Shown: positions 9,844 through 22,483, numbered from the stretch's first letter. The stretch is 64,000 nt of DNA from Limonium bicolor (GCA_023374045.1 JAIOTZ010000274.1:1-64000), one strand, 5' to 3'. Numbers and translations are program-made. Notes: a model not told the origin generated them from the letters alone.

Positions 9844-10767
9844 GCCATGCAGGATGGATTATTGGTACAAGGTACATCGGTAGTGACACATCCTTCTAAT
9901 TTCCATGTAATTTGTAGTCCTCGGGACTCCTTTGATAATCTGTTATTTTGGATAACCGTCCATCCGGCTGTTTCCTTGTTGTTTGACAGTACTGTCATTT
10001 ACCAGGGCGTTCCTCTTTCTAAGAGAACCCCTTAATATTTGTTATGTCTTAATGCTCGCTCCTGTCTCCACACATTTTGTTGTGGTTACTCGGTAATGAT
10101 TCTCCTTTAGGCACTACACGGTAGTCCTATTTTGGTACACAATTTATATGTGTTTCCACCGTTATCCGTGTTATGTCTAGCAGGTTTGCAACCTTTTTCA
10201 TTGTACGGGGTTTGGAGTTCCCGGTTCTAACTGGACTTTCCAGTAATCTCAATCCTCATGCTTTGTATTATCCCACTGTTATGCTCGCTCGGACCGCTGT
10301 CCGGTACTCATGTCTTTATTTTCCTTATCATTGCACGCGTAGTGCTTTCCTTATCATTGGTATTGCGGTTATTTCGACTGCGTAGCATGTCGACCCATGT
10401 TGCCGGTAATTACGTTCCCTTACTGATAGTATTCCATAGGTAGCGCCTGTTTCACTGTTGCGCTCCATTAAAACCTCCAAGTTCTCCATAACTGTTGTAC
10501 AACAAGTTGTTTCTGTATTGCTTACTGTTAGCTAACTGCCAGATCGGGTTTCCCCGAGTAAGAGAAGGCTTTCTTCTCTCTGGCGTTTGTTCCACATATT
10601 TAGGGTTAGGGATGTGGAGGGCGGGCCTAGGTACTATGGATATCCGGTAAACACCGGGAGTCCTGGCTAACGCACCTCACACTCTATCTCTCAACCCTTA
10701 ACCCATAACTCAATCTCAACCTCATATTCTCCTAAGTTCGGTATTCTTGTCTTCAGAGCGTAACTAC

Positions 10768-10779
10768 GCTCTGATACCA
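10768..10779 (-). promoter_or_regulatory. Primer binding site (initiator tRNA-Met) of element A
   Basis: The minus strand reads TGGTATCAGAGC, complementary to the 3' end of plant initiator tRNA-Met, 5 nt from the LTR. It overlaps a hairpin CAGAGCGTA-AC-TACGCTCTG (10754-10773), so part of the site is paired with the sequence just inside it. Confidence 0.93.
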
Positions 10780-10984
10780 CTTTTTGTAACACCCCAACTC
10801 AATCCAAATGTGGTCTCGCAACTTAACAGTATATATAAACATATCGCAGCGGAATTCTTTACAAATCCAGGACCTTGCCACGGTCTGACTACAGAATATA
10901 CCGAACATTAGTGCAACAACCTTAAACATTTACATATCCTTCTTACAACCCCCTCACATCCTATACATCTTACTAACTCATATT

Positions 10985-11124
10985 GCCATACGAGTGTACA
11001 TGCACAACTCGTAGGCCACTCTTAACCCTTAACACTTGTATCCTCTTCTTACCCTCGCGACGGCCGCTTCCTGTTGTACCTGTGTAGTAAAAACAGCCCC
11101 CAAAGGGGGTCAGCACGAATGCTG
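10985..11124 (-). other. Structured LTR end (leader hairpins), element A 5' LTR
   Basis: Copy of 1215-1354: TACGAGT/ACTCGTA stem at 10985-11017, then CCCCC-AAA-GGGGG and CAGCA-CGAA-TGCTG at 11096-11124. The tRNA-like box CGCAGCGGAA is at 10845-10854. Confidence 0.6.
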
Positions 11125-11384
11125 GTACGATCCCCTCATGGCCCCCAAGCTAACGTGGCTACGACGACTAATTGTCGATAGCATGGAGGTTGATTAGATG
11201 CACAATATAATAGTAAGTGCAGTAAACAACAACTCAGATATGAACAATCAAGTTCACACAATGAACGACTTAAATGCGTTCCCTTAATTAGAGAGTTATT
11301 ATTTAACTCCTTAAGTAATGTTCCCTCTAATCTTAGTCCATCCTTATCTCACCTCAATCTTAGTCTTATCTTAATCTTAGAAAC

Positions 11385-11755
11385 AACCATCCTTTAATAA
11401 GGAGTGGATGTAACTTACCTTAATCTGAATAATACAAACCATCCTTTAAAAAGGAATGGCTGCAACTTATCTTAACCTCACCTTAATCTTAATCTTAACT
11501 TAATCTTAATCTTAACGATACAAATCATCCTTTAAAAGGAATGATTGTAACTTAACCAATCTTAGTCTTAACGATACAAATCATCCTTTAAAAAGGAATG
11601 ATTGTAACTTATCTTAATCTTAACTTATCTTAATCTTAATCTTAATAATACAAATCATCCTTTAGAAAGGAATGATTGTAACTCATCTTAACCTTAACTT
11701 ATTCTCAGAATACGAACCGTTCCTGGAGGGGAATGGTTGTAGCCTAAGTCCAAAC
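11385..11755. repeat. Tandem hairpin repeats in (CTTAAT)-rich DNA, 5' LTR copy
   Basis: LTR counterpart of 1615-1975, with the same units and a few single-base differences. Confidence 0.75.
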
Positions 11756-12570
11756 CTGGGATTTAGGTGATCCCACCGCACCATCTTAATGCCACCTACC
11801 CTGGACGGGAATCCAGCGTAGCTGAGCCGGCAACCGGCCCTAGGCTACAAGTCCGAAGACAAGTCCTTAAGCGGAGGGCGGATCTGATTCAGATACCGTC
11901 CCCCTTTTTCCTTAGCATGCATGACCGGAGATCGGTCCCGGGTTTCCTCACTCAAGTTCCAGTTAGTAGTAATCTCAAACCCTGTTTGTCGGTTAACCTC
12001 TTTCGGTTCATATCGTCCCTTATTAGGGGCGTTCCTTAGTCTCACTCAATTCCTTACTAAACATTGGTTAGTAAGTTCTCACGGTATGTTGTGTTAGTTT
12101 TCAAACATCACACAACAATACAATATATATAATATGTTCCGGTTGCATGCTTTATCTTGTTTAGTGAGCACACAAAACAAATAGCACACAAGCCGAGGGA
12201 CACCTCGTTAGCAAGCAGGTCACAAGAGAACTGTACCGTTCACGTTGGTCGTTCGGCTACTTACTCTCTTCCGGAGTCCAAACCCCCAAGTCCTAAAACA
12301 TTCATTCAGTTTTAGGTTGTTAATCACTTAACTTAATATGACTTACTTAACTTGTTTAACTTACTTAATTCCTTAATGATCCCCACCTAACACCTCTTAG
12401 GTCTTACACTTAATCTTACAAACTTAATCTTAAACTTTCAAGTTTATACTTAACTTAACTTAATCTCTTAAGTTCTTAGGGTCTCAATCATTACTACCCT
12501 ACCAAAGGCATACCTTATTACCCATTGCCATTCTTAGAATTCAAAATTTCTTTTTTTTTTTGTTTTTAGG

Positions 12571-12893
12571 CTCAACCGGACTTACCGACCGGACTTGCAA
12601 AGTACATTCCGGTACTCACCCCCACTACACAAAACATGTCACTCCGACCCACTACTCCTACCGCAATCCGGTCCATTCCAGTACCTTTACCGTACAAAAT
12701 TCATGCCCGACCGGACTTGACAAGTCCGGTCCCATGTCCGGTCTATTCCAGAAACATTTTCCCTCACAAACACAAGTCTGACCGGACTTGTAAGTCCGGT
12801 CCCCAAGTCCGGTCGATTCCAGAAACATTCTCCGGTAGTGTAACAGAGCCCGACCGACCTTGCAGTCCGGTCCTAAGGCCGGTCGGCTCTAGA
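12571..12893. repeat. GC-rich palindrome array in LTR, 5' LTR copy of element A
   Basis: Counterpart of 2805-3133. Units after 12705 agree closely, but the second unit is rearranged or replaced (about 12600-12670). Confidence 0.8.
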
Positions 12894-15445
12894 AACTTGT
12901 TTCTAAATTCTCTTTCAACTCCAAACTTCTCCTCATATATTCTAATATGTTATAACCTCATTTGGGCACCTCAAACACACCTTAAGCCTCCTTAAAATAC
13001 CTTAAATCATCCACCAAGATCCACCTTAGTCATTATGCATTTTCCTTGTAATAATGCTAACACTTGTAACGCTTTCCTCTAGGTTTCTAGGTGGTGTTCA
13101 TACCTAATGTAACCACTATGCCAAATGTTTTCTTCACCACTATAACATCATCTCCCAAGCATCTTTCACCATCGAAAATCCTTTTATGCATTTACTTAAA
13201 GTTCCTTAACAAGTTTAAACTTCCATCATCATCACATTGTTTCCTTCCTAGTTGTGCACCAACATTTGCCTAGGTCCTAAATACTCAAATACATTCTCTT
13301 GATTCTTAAATCTTCCATGGTGATACCTAAGTCATTATAATGCCTTAACTTCACCCTTTTTCATCAAGACAACCTATAGAACATTCCTAGTACTTCCTTA
13401 GTCATTAAACTCCCTTAGAATATACTCAAACCACCTTAATCATTACACCTTCTCCTTAAACTTATGCTCAAGTCTTATATTCCTCATCTCATAATTTTGG
13501 TGTGATCAAAACACTCACCATTCCTCTAATTCCTCCTAGACATCTCTAGGTCATCCTAAACCTCAAGAACTCCTTAGTTAACTAATCTCCACTCAAATTC
13601 CTCATAATGACTCCTAGTAAATCCTAGGTCATATTAATTCACCATCATCACCTAAACACTTATTTTCTAATCAAATTTCGCCATAGCACCTCTAGCATCA
13701 TAGCATGCCCAAACACATTAGTTTTCCTCATTTAACCATCACACACATCAAGTTCTTTCATCATATTATCACCCAAACTAACTCATTCATAACAAACTCA
13801 ATATATTGCAATATCTTAAATTGCATAGCACTAAGGCTCTTAAATGACATGGCTCTTAGGCCCTTAAATGACTTAAACTTAAACACTGAATTTCCAACAT
13901 ATATAAGTTTTCAACCTGCAAATACACTCATCAATCTCATAGTAGTTATAATGCTCTTAAAATCCACCCTTAACCTTATATTACTAACTCATTCTCATTA
14001 GCTCCTTAATCTCAAGTCATAAGCTTGTTTAAGTTCTTTTTCTTAGGTTATATAACCCAATACACAATGTAAGCTTTAAGCCACATTGGTATTATCTAAA
14101 ACTCATTCCTAATCTTAAACCACCATTAGGTAAGCATTTTACCTTGTTTTCTCAAGCTTATCTTAATCTCCTCCTTAGGCCTTCTTCTTGCATAGATCTC
14201 GGCCACCACTTAAATTCCTTTTGCCAATGTTCTAATCAATATTAAGGACCCATATGAGTACTAAACAATGCACTAACCTCAAGGAATGAAAACCTAGGTT
14301 AGAAATGTGTTCTAAGGCATAAAAGTGGATGATTACCTTTGAAGTCTCAAGGTAGACTTTGGCATTGAATGAAATAGGACCTCCACTAGTCCTTGGTGAA
14401 TAAATCAAGCTAGAACAAGGCATAAAAACATAGCCCCATGAGAAGGAATTTTCGGCCATGTATAAGGAATGATGGAAACATGGTTTTTCTTACATTTTCT
14501 TTACCTTAAGAGAATGGAGAAGCTAATGAGCTCTTCAAACTTGATTTTCCTCCATCAATGGAGTTTCCTCATGGCACCAAAATGGAGCTTTGAAAGATTT
14601 GAAAAGATAGAAAGATAGGTCTTGACCTAACTAAGAATAATATGTGTTTAGTTTTTGATTTGGAGCTAAAATGAGTAAGTTATGGGCAACGCAAGGTGGT
14701 GTTGCCATGGGTGCTGCTCCTACGTGAGTGAAGGGAGGAAGAAGATGGTGGAACCGTGTGAAGAAGAGAAATGAAGAGAGAGAAGAAGAAAGGTGGCTAA
14801 TATAAGGTATTTGCTTTAATAAAGCAAATAGTACTCTTTTACTTATCTCTTCTTTTCTTCCTCATTTGACTACTTATGGTGACTCATCCACCCTTAGAAA
14901 ACCGGCCCCCTCATTATAACAAGATATTTATGGTCTTGTTTGACCAACTATTTGACTTAAGTTGATTAAAACTTAAACTAGTCACTATTTGGCACTATTC
15001 ACTAATCAGTGCACATATTTCTGAAATTTTTGATTTCCCTTTGATTTAGACCTCCTAATGTGATACTAATTAGTACACATGTTGATTAAAGAGTAATGAT
15101 GGACATTTAGCCACTCAAAACTCAATTCTAAGACAATTTCTCAAAAATGTGCTTTAAGACTTCTTAAAGCACATTTTGTGTTTTAACTTGTTTTCAAGTT
15201 TGGTTTTCTTTGCTAATTGATTTCAAATGACCATTAGAATATTACTAAGGCTTATCATGATATTTGGGTACTCACCCAAGTCTCTCCAAGCTTAGAGCAC
15301 ATTTTGCCCTAATTGCCCTTAAGGCATTTCCTTGTGTTTTCCTTGGTTTAAATTATCTACCAATCTTTCTAAGGCATATTCTAGCCTTACTACATCATAA
15401 TTTGATGTTTACTTAGCATACTTAGGTTTGGGGTATTTCAGTTGG

Positions 15446-15895
15446 TGATAGTTAATTTTGAGGTGAAATATTTTGTATGTAAAGATATCTTAAGCAGAAA
15501 ATTTCGTAGGTGATAACATTATCGGAGACAGAACATTCCGTTGGTGATAAATTTTACTGAGAGAGAATTTTCCGTAGGTGAATCATTTTCTGAGACGGAA
15601 ATTTCCGTAGGTGATATACATTTTCTGAGACGAAAATTACCGTAGGTGATAAGCATTTTCTGAGACGAAATGTGTCGTCGGTGATTATATTATTACCTAC
15701 GGAGTTTTCCGTCTGTAAAAGTCCATAATATCACCGACGGAATGCGTTTTCATAGACGAAATAGTATTACCGACCCACTTATTACAGACGGAAATTTCCT
15801 TCAGGAATTTTCCGTATGTGATTGTCATTACATACGGAAGGTTAGCTTTTACATACAGAATATTCCGTCTGTAATACTACTGTTTTCTTGTAGTG
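15446..15895. mobile_element. CACTA (En/Spm-type) transposon, right end
   Basis: The end reads CTGTTTTCTTGTAGTG, the reverse complement of the CACTACAAGAAAACAG terminus usual for plant CACTA elements. About ten subterminal repeats of the type TTTCCGTAGGTGAT/GAGACGAAAAT lie inside, first direct and then inverted (ATTACAGACGG, CATACGGAA). The 3-bp target duplication cannot be checked because the left end is missing. No transposase is present. Confidence 0.85.
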
Positions 15896-15982
15896 CACGA
15901 TAAATGTAAAGCTGTCACTTTCATTGGGATGTTCGAGAGATGGTGCAAGCCTTCCGCTCCTAACACTGCGCGGGTAGCTGAG

Positions 15983-17117
15983 TTGATAATCCAGTCAGCA
16001 GTCCATTTAGCTGTTGATTGGATTACTTTTTAATATATTAACTTTAAATTATTGTATCTTTTAAAATATAAGTCCAAAATAAAAAAATTGTGTATCATTA
16101 TTTATCTAAATTCAAGCTCTTCAAAAAAGACCAGACATGAATATGTTTGAGAAGTTTAAAATTTTATGTTAATTACATGTACATATCAACAACACTTATG
16201 ATTCACTACATACAGTTTAAAATACACCATATAACATTTATAATATATCACAAAACAATAATGATTCAGTATTTGTTCCGAAGTTTGTTATCTAATTTAC
16301 CACTTATTAGTTAATGAATCATACTACCAATTTCAGTGAATCATAATATCAAATTTAATGAATCATAACATCATTTTAGTGTATCAACAGTAACATATAA
16401 AATAAAAATTTTAAACAATAATACAACACAAAAAAATATTTAGCATGTAAGAAAAATACATAATTCACCATATGAGGTTTAAAATACATCATATAACAAT
16501 AATAATACACGGCAAAACAATAATGATTTTTATCGGTTCCGAAGTTTGTTATCTATTTCACTACTTATTAGTTAATGAATCATAATATCAATTTTAATGA
16601 ATCATAATATCGAAATTTATGAAGCATATTATGATTTTAGTGTATCATCGTATACATATAAAAAAATTTAAACAATAATACAACATAAAATAATATTTGG
16701 TACATAAAAAAATACATGATTCACCACATAAGGTTTAAAATACACCATACACCAACAATAATACAATACAAAACAATAATAATTTTTTATCGGTTTCCAA
16801 ATTTATAATCTAATTCACCACTTATTAATAAATGAATGATATATCAATTAATCAATTATAATATAAAAATTAATGAATCATATTATCGTTTTAGGGTATC
16901 ATTATACACATGTAAAAATAGATTTTTTAAAGTTATCAAACATATCCATATCTAGTATTGTTTTGAAGAGCTTGAATTTAGGTGAATAGTGATATAATTT
17001 TTTTTATTTTGTACATATATATATATATATAAAAGTTATAATAATATAAAGTTAATATGATAAAAATGCAACCCAATCAGCAAGACAGTCCAGTCAGCAG
17101 CTGACTGGGATTGCCAC
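15983..17117. mobile_element. TIR element 1 (Mutator-like or MITE), about 1.1 kb
   Basis: The two ends form long inverted repeats of roughly 190 bp: left ...AATCCAGTCAGCAGTCC... and CTAAATTCAAGCTCTTCAAAA, right GAAGAGCTTGAATTTAGGTG...AGTCAGCAGCTGACTGGGATT. The interior has about three tandem units of 250-260 bp, each with a GATTCACCAYATRAGGTTTAAAATACACC segment and AATGAATCATAATATC runs. It has no transposase. Long TIRs suggest Mutator-like, but I could not define a 9-bp target duplication; exact ends are approximate. Confidence 0.65.
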
Positions 17118-17221
17118 ATCACTGGAGCGCACTATGTTATGCGCGGACCAACCGTACGCACGAATTTGCGTACGACAGCACGTCGATTGTGCGAACCATC
17201 ACCACTATATTTGGTGCTCTC

Positions 17222-18260
17222 TAGTCCAGTTGTTTGTTCATTCAACAGTTGTAGTCTAGTTGGCAGTCCAGTCAACAACTGACTAGACTGCTTTTTATTA
17301 TATGAATTTTAATTTTTTGTAACTTTTAAAATATAAGTCCAAAATGTAAAAAAATTATATCATTATTCATCTAAATTCAAGCTCTTCAAAACAAGACCAG
17401 TTATGGATATGTTTTGAAAAAATTTAGAATTTATATTAATTACATATATATATCAATGAGACTTATAATTCATAACATCACTTTAGTGTATCATCGTACA
17501 CACATAACATCATTTTAGGGTCATAATATCAGTTTTAATGAATCGTAATATCAAAATTAATGAATCATATCTTCATTTTAGTGTATCATTGCAAACATAT
17601 AACAATAAAAAATTTACACAATAATACAACACAAAATAATATTTGGTATGTATGAAAAATATACGATTCACCATATATGGTTTAAAATACACCATACAAC
17701 AATAATAATACACTACTAAACAATAATGATTTTTATGGATCCGAAGTTTGTCATCTAATTCACCACTTATTAGTTAAGGAATCATAATATCAATTTTAAT
17801 GAATCATATCGTTTTTTTAGTGTATCATCGTAAACACATAAGAATAAAAAAATTTACACAATAACACACCACAAAATAATATTTGGTATATATGAAAAAT
17901 ACACGATTCACCATATAAGGTTTAAAATACGCCATACAACAATAATGTTACCCTAAAAACAATAATGATTTTAATTGGGTCCGAAATTTGTTATCTAATT
18001 CACCACTTATTAGTTAATGAATCATAATAACAATTTAATGGATCATAATATCAAAACTACTGAATCAAAACATCTTTTGAATGTATCATCATAATATGTA
18101 AAATAATTTTTTTAAAGTTGTCAAAACATATTCATGACTGTTCTTATTTTGAAGAGCTTGAATTTAGATGACCAGTGATATGATTTTTTTAAATTTTGGA
18201 CTTGTAGTTTAAAAGTTACAATCATTTAAAGTTTTGTCATTATTTATATGACATATAATC
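17222..18260. mobile_element. TIR element 2, left part (interrupted by a solo LTR)
   Basis: Relative of TIR element 1: AGTCCAGTCAACAACTGACT end, CTAAATTCAAGCTCTTCAAAA, two tandem internal units (from about 17662 and 17909), then GAAGAGCTTGAATTTAGATG. The solo LTR 18261-22478 splits it, and its last bases resume at 22484. Confidence 0.65.
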
Positions 18261-18359
18261 TGTAACACCCCAACCGTTAACCTCGTCATTGCCTCTTAAT
18301 CATTACTAATTACTCATACTCACGCAGCGGAATTCTACAACAACAGAGGGTGATACAAC

Positions 18360-18653
18360 GCCGTTAGCCACCCATGTGGCCAACCAGGCCTAACTCTCAT
18401 ACAGTAACGGTCTGATGGACTGGAACAACCGAATACACATTACAAATACTTTACTTAAATCACTTCTTTACTATACCGAGTCTACAATAAATGGATGCCG
18501 ACAACATATTCGATCTTACACTTCTTTCAATACACAAGTAATTAAATCTAACTACCCATGATAACCACCGACCCCGTCCTACACTCAAACGGTCACGTCT
18601 CTGGTGTACCTGCGAATAAAAAACGATGCCCCTAGGGGCTCAGCTTAAAGCTG
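18360..18653 (-). other. Structured LTR end (leader hairpins)
   Basis: First stem GTTAGCCAC-CCAT-GTGGCCAAC framed by GCC and AGGC (18360-18389), with one A.C pair on the + strand. The second set at 18628-18653 is GCCCC-TA-GGGGC and CAGC-TTAAA-GCTG. The tRNA-like box CGCAGCGGAA is at 18323-18332. Confidence 0.65.
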
Positions 18654-20300
18654 CATATGAAATCCGCATATACCGCGTGCTAACCGCGGTACGCCGACTA
18701 CTTTTGGTCGGATATACATGGAGTTCATTTTAATCAAACGACATGCATCACAATAATACATTATATATGTATATCGCGCAAGGAATCTACATCCAATCAT
18801 GGAACACAATTCCTAACTAACATAACAAGGTTGTTAGTTGTATTATTTTACTTTTAGGCCTTGAGGGTTATACCTCACTTGCCTTAGCTACTCATTCAAT
18901 AACTTGCCCGCTCCCTCGGGTTACTTATTTATACACTCCCATTCTCTTGGGATTTTCATCCTATACTCACCCATTCTCTTGGGATATTATACTCATTATC
19001 TCACCCGCGCTCTCGGGTTATTATACTCATTATCTCACCCACGCTCTCGGGTTATTATACTCAAGCTCTTGTAGATTCTCGAGAGCTACAGGTCTCCTAC
19101 GTCACGCTTGTTACTCTTACAACATACTCAAGCCAAAACTCATGGCTCTCGAGCATAGTCTTACTTCCCCGGTTTTCGACCCCGTTCTGGGTCTAGCATG
19201 GTGGGAAGGTTCAACTAGCTCCCGGAACTCTCTCTTAGTTCCTAACTCTTTTTACATAGGTCCGACTACTCTCGGACTACTCACATTCCCATACACTCCT
19301 CTCTCGGAGTTATAATAATTATGTGTTAGTCTAGAAGCATCTCTCTCGATGTTTCAAATGACTTCGGGAACATTACTCAAGTTCGGATAGTCTTAGGTTT
19401 TAAGAGTTACCAATACATTACAAATACTTACACTTGCGGTTATTTTCTTACACCGGGTAAAACCCTCATATAGGAGGTCGACCATGTCTCAAGGGAATTA
19501 CTAATCCCTTAGGTCTCTTTACCTTCTTTACTAGTTCACACCTTCGAACTATCTTTAATCCTCTTGAAGGAGGTTCACTCATCTTTCCACTCTCATTTGT
19601 TTCGTGGATTGTTTCACATTGGTTTTCTCATTGATATCGGGTGTTTACTCAACCCGCTCACCTCCTCACATTCTAGTGGGTTCATTCGTTGCGTTATCGC
19701 TACACTTGAATCAATAGTTCGTGTGTGTTTGCAAATTACCAATATTTACGAGACTACCTGATCTACGGGTTTCTGGTCAAACAGTACTCACTATGAGTCG
19801 GTCTATGCACTATGTTAGACCACACCGGCATACAAGTATGTTAGCTCATACATCATACATCAAGGCATACATAATCAAACAAGGGATTATTTCCATGCTT
19901 TAATCTTGATGAAGCCGGCACACAAACACACAAATCAGAGTAACTCGGTTAGCATACGGGGCATGAGGAAATCATACCTTTCACCGGGGTTTTTACTTTT
20001 ACCGTGTCATCTCACCATGCTCGGTTCACGCACGACTCACTGATAATGTTCCAAACATCATTGTTAATACTAAGATCATACGGTACATAATAAAATGCTA
20101 CTCCCGTATTTACCCCGTTATCCCAATATCTCGGTTTTACTTTTATTAATTTGAGTTCTTACTTCACACTCAATTCTAACACTTTCTTACACTTCCTAAG
20201 GCCTTTACATGTGACCAAACAAGGCCTTAACATCTTATAACATCATTACCAAACCATTCCCTAGCTTAAGCCCCACTTAAAACACTTATTTCTACATTTC

Positions 20301-20472
20301 TGGTCTGGTCCGGGACCAACCATGGTTCAAACTCTCGGCCTGAAAATCGTATATGGTCCGGGACTTGGGCATGGAGTTAGGTCCCGGACCAAACAAGCAG
20401 AGCACTCTCGGGGGTAATTTTAGGGGTGGTTCGGGACTTGGTCCTGGACCTAAGTCCCTGACCCTGCTACAG
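20301..20472. repeat. GC-rich palindrome array in LTR (GGTCCGGGACC family)
   Basis: Repeated inverted words: GGTCCGGGACC, GGTCCGGGACTTGG, GGTCCCGGACC, GGTTCGGGACTTGGTCCTGGACC. It lies about 2.0 kb from the outer LTR terminus, like the arrays of the other LTRs. Confidence 0.7.
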
Positions 20473-22483
20473 ATTTTGCAGAATTGACATTTTCTAATTC
20501 TGTTACAGGTTATCTCTTAGCCCATTGATTAACCTATCTTCACCAACTAAAATCCACATGTTTTAGCATCTAATTACCCACCTAAACCACCTTAAACCAA
20601 GCACCAAGTACACCCACCAATCTAGTTAATTTTACTTAGATTCTTACACACTTACAAGGCTAGTTATTCTTTGTTATGTTACAAGACTTGTAACAGATTT
20701 CAGTTCCTTTAATACACCATTCAAACCTCACTTTCTAATGCCATAGCTAACACTCAAATGACATTACTTTGCTCCCAGCACACTCCTCTTCTTGTTAAGT
20801 TCTCAAAACATTAACCACTCAACTTAACCTTCTTAAACAACCTAGTTTCTTACCTAAAAACATAACACTCAAACTATCCATCCTAGGTGAATTTTGACAG
20901 CACCTATTTACTTCCCTAAGCATTTTCACCACACTACAAAAGTTCACAACACACATCTCCCACCTGTTTGGTTTAAACACATATAACACATCAAAATCCC
21001 ATTGCTCACATATGTAAACTAACCTAAGTTCTAGGTTTATTTACACACTCACACACATTAAAACATTCTCTTTAAACTATCAATATTGTAGTACCAAGAC
21101 TACACAAGCTCAAAGTTATTTATTCCACACCCACATCAATTTCACAAGGAAATAAAACCAATACAAGGTAAGCTCTTTACCTTGTTTCACTCTTCAGTTT
21201 TCACTCCTCTTCTTCCTCTTTATCTTGTTCCCTCTTTCTCCTCTTGTTTTCCACACCACACAAGGGCTACGGATTGCCAACTACAACCACTGCCCATAAC
21301 ACACATACAACAATCAATTCACTTTTCCTCCACAAAACCTAATATATATTTTTAAGAACTAGTTTTCAAAGTTTAATCTAGATTTTTCCTTAGATAACCC
21401 AAATGGATGTCTTGGCAATCAATTGGAGAAGTTTTCCAACACCCACAAAAACTCACGGTTCCGACTGAAATGAGGGGAATTTCCAACGTGAGGGAAAAAG
21501 TCTCACAAATGGTAGAATAAGCTTGAAATGGTGTAAATACTTACTTATTTATACCTTAAGGCACTAAGGAAGGAGAAGAAGGGTTGGAATCACTCTTCAA
21601 TCTTCAAAAGCTCCAACGTCAACGGAAATGGAAATGGAGGAATCGAAACTTTGTTGGGTGGAGATCGAAGCTCTCATCGAGAGGAGTCCAACGGTACAAA
21701 TCTCGTGTGATTTGGTTGAGAAATGAGCAAGAAGGAGGTTGGACAAGGTGAGGAATGTGCTGCTTGGTCTCGCGATTTACAGAGGAAGAAGAAAAGTTTC
21801 AAACGCTGGGGCAATTCGTGAATGAAGAAGGAGAAGGTGAGTACTTTATTTTACTTTTGCTTTATACTATTTACTTTACTTATTTATTTATTTGTCTTGT
21901 TATTACTTAATAGCTAGCAAGCTATTAATGGTGTACACTTATTAATTAGAACCGGCCCACATTAATTAATAGCCTGGGTCGTTTTTCGTCTTTTCGAATT
22001 AAACGCGTTTCGTCTCCCGGTTTCGTCACTATTCACTTACCGGGTCCGTTTTCCGGAATTTTCTCGTTTAATTAATTTTCATGGTTATTAAGCTTCCATT
22101 AATACTTAATTATAGTTATTTAATCAACTATAATTTTTACGGGTCCGTTTGACCACTTAAAGTCACGTTTCCGGTTTTTCCTCGAAAAACGTGCTTAAAA
22201 CTCCGTTAGCGTTTTAATCCTTTATTTGGATCCGTTTTCTTCGGGAATCATTCCCGTATAATAATTAGGCCTAGCTAAGCCTTAGGAATCCATCTCGGAC
22301 CCTCACGAGATTATATATCTCTTATTTTCATTTAATGCGCATTTTAGCGTTTTTCGCTTCTCAAGCGTTTTCTCTTTTCTTTTGGTTTTATTCTTTTTAC
22401 CCATACTCTCTAGGCACAATTAGGCCCTTAATAATTATTAGAGTAATTAAATCACCATTATTAGGTCGGGGTATTAAATAATC

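Larger units (their letters stand above)
5663..10767 (-). other. Internal region of element A, no coding capacity recognised
   Basis: No frame longer than about 100 codons exists on either strand and no retroviral motif was recognised. The contents are structural. Near 5895-6025 there is a two-copy repeat with CATGTCACCGGTCC. A block at about 6130-6270 is shared with element B. A second polypurine-like tract lies at 6801-6820. A long block at about 7424-7700 is shared with B. A GCACTTGC hairpin is at 9824-9843, and leader blocks shared with B lie at about 10385-10425 and 10530-10700. Conserved non-coding blocks in an otherwise diverged interior suggest cis-acting roles (inference). Confidence 0.7.
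1013..15440 (-). mobile_element. Element A: complete non-autonomous long-LTR Ty3/Gypsy retrotransposon
   Basis: Two near-identical LTRs (1013-5646 and 10785-15440) flank an internal region of about 5.1 kb. A perfect 5-bp target duplication GTTGG is present at 1008-1012 and 15441-15445. The primer binding site complement GCTCTGATACCA lies 5 bp inside the right LTR, and the polypurine tract complement ATCTACCCCCTTAAAA abuts the left LTR. Both place the 5' LTR on the right and the element on the minus strand. No frame of coding length and no protease, RT, RNase H or integrase motif was found inside. This fits a large non-autonomous (LARD-like) derivative that borrows enzymes. It sits in a CACTA element. 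Indels between its LTRs make its age hard to judge. Confidence 0.92.
10785..15440 (-). repeat. 5' LTR of element A (4.66 kb)
   Basis: Same termini and modules as 1013-5646. The main local difference is in the palindrome array: bases about 12600-12670 hold unrelated-looking text (ACTCACCCCCACTACACAAA...) where the other copy has a regular unit. The inner terminus abuts the primer binding site region at 10784. Confidence 0.93.
18261..22478 (-). mobile_element. Solo LTR, Del/Tekay-like (4.22 kb)
   Basis: Starts TGTAACACCCC and ends GGGGTATTAAA, a mutated form of GGGGTATTTCA. The 5-bp target duplication TAATC is at 18256-18260 and 22479-22483. No internal region or second LTR is present, so it probably arose by LTR-LTR recombination. 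It shares layout and much text with the LTR at 23203-29490. Inside, about 18905-19070 holds short repeats with hairpins of the CCCATTCTCTTGGGA / CCCGCGCTCTCGGG type. Confidence 0.9.

Noticed and set aside
10385..10425. Degenerate gag zinc knuckle in the minus-strand text around TGTCGACCCATGTTGCCGG (also 45510-45550)
   Set aside because: The text is conserved between A and B, but no frame keeps the CCHC residues, and it lies only about 0.35-0.4 kb from the primer site.
10600..10625. Telomere-like TTTAGGGTTAGGG
   Set aside because: Two units only, inside the interior of a retrotransposon; not an array.
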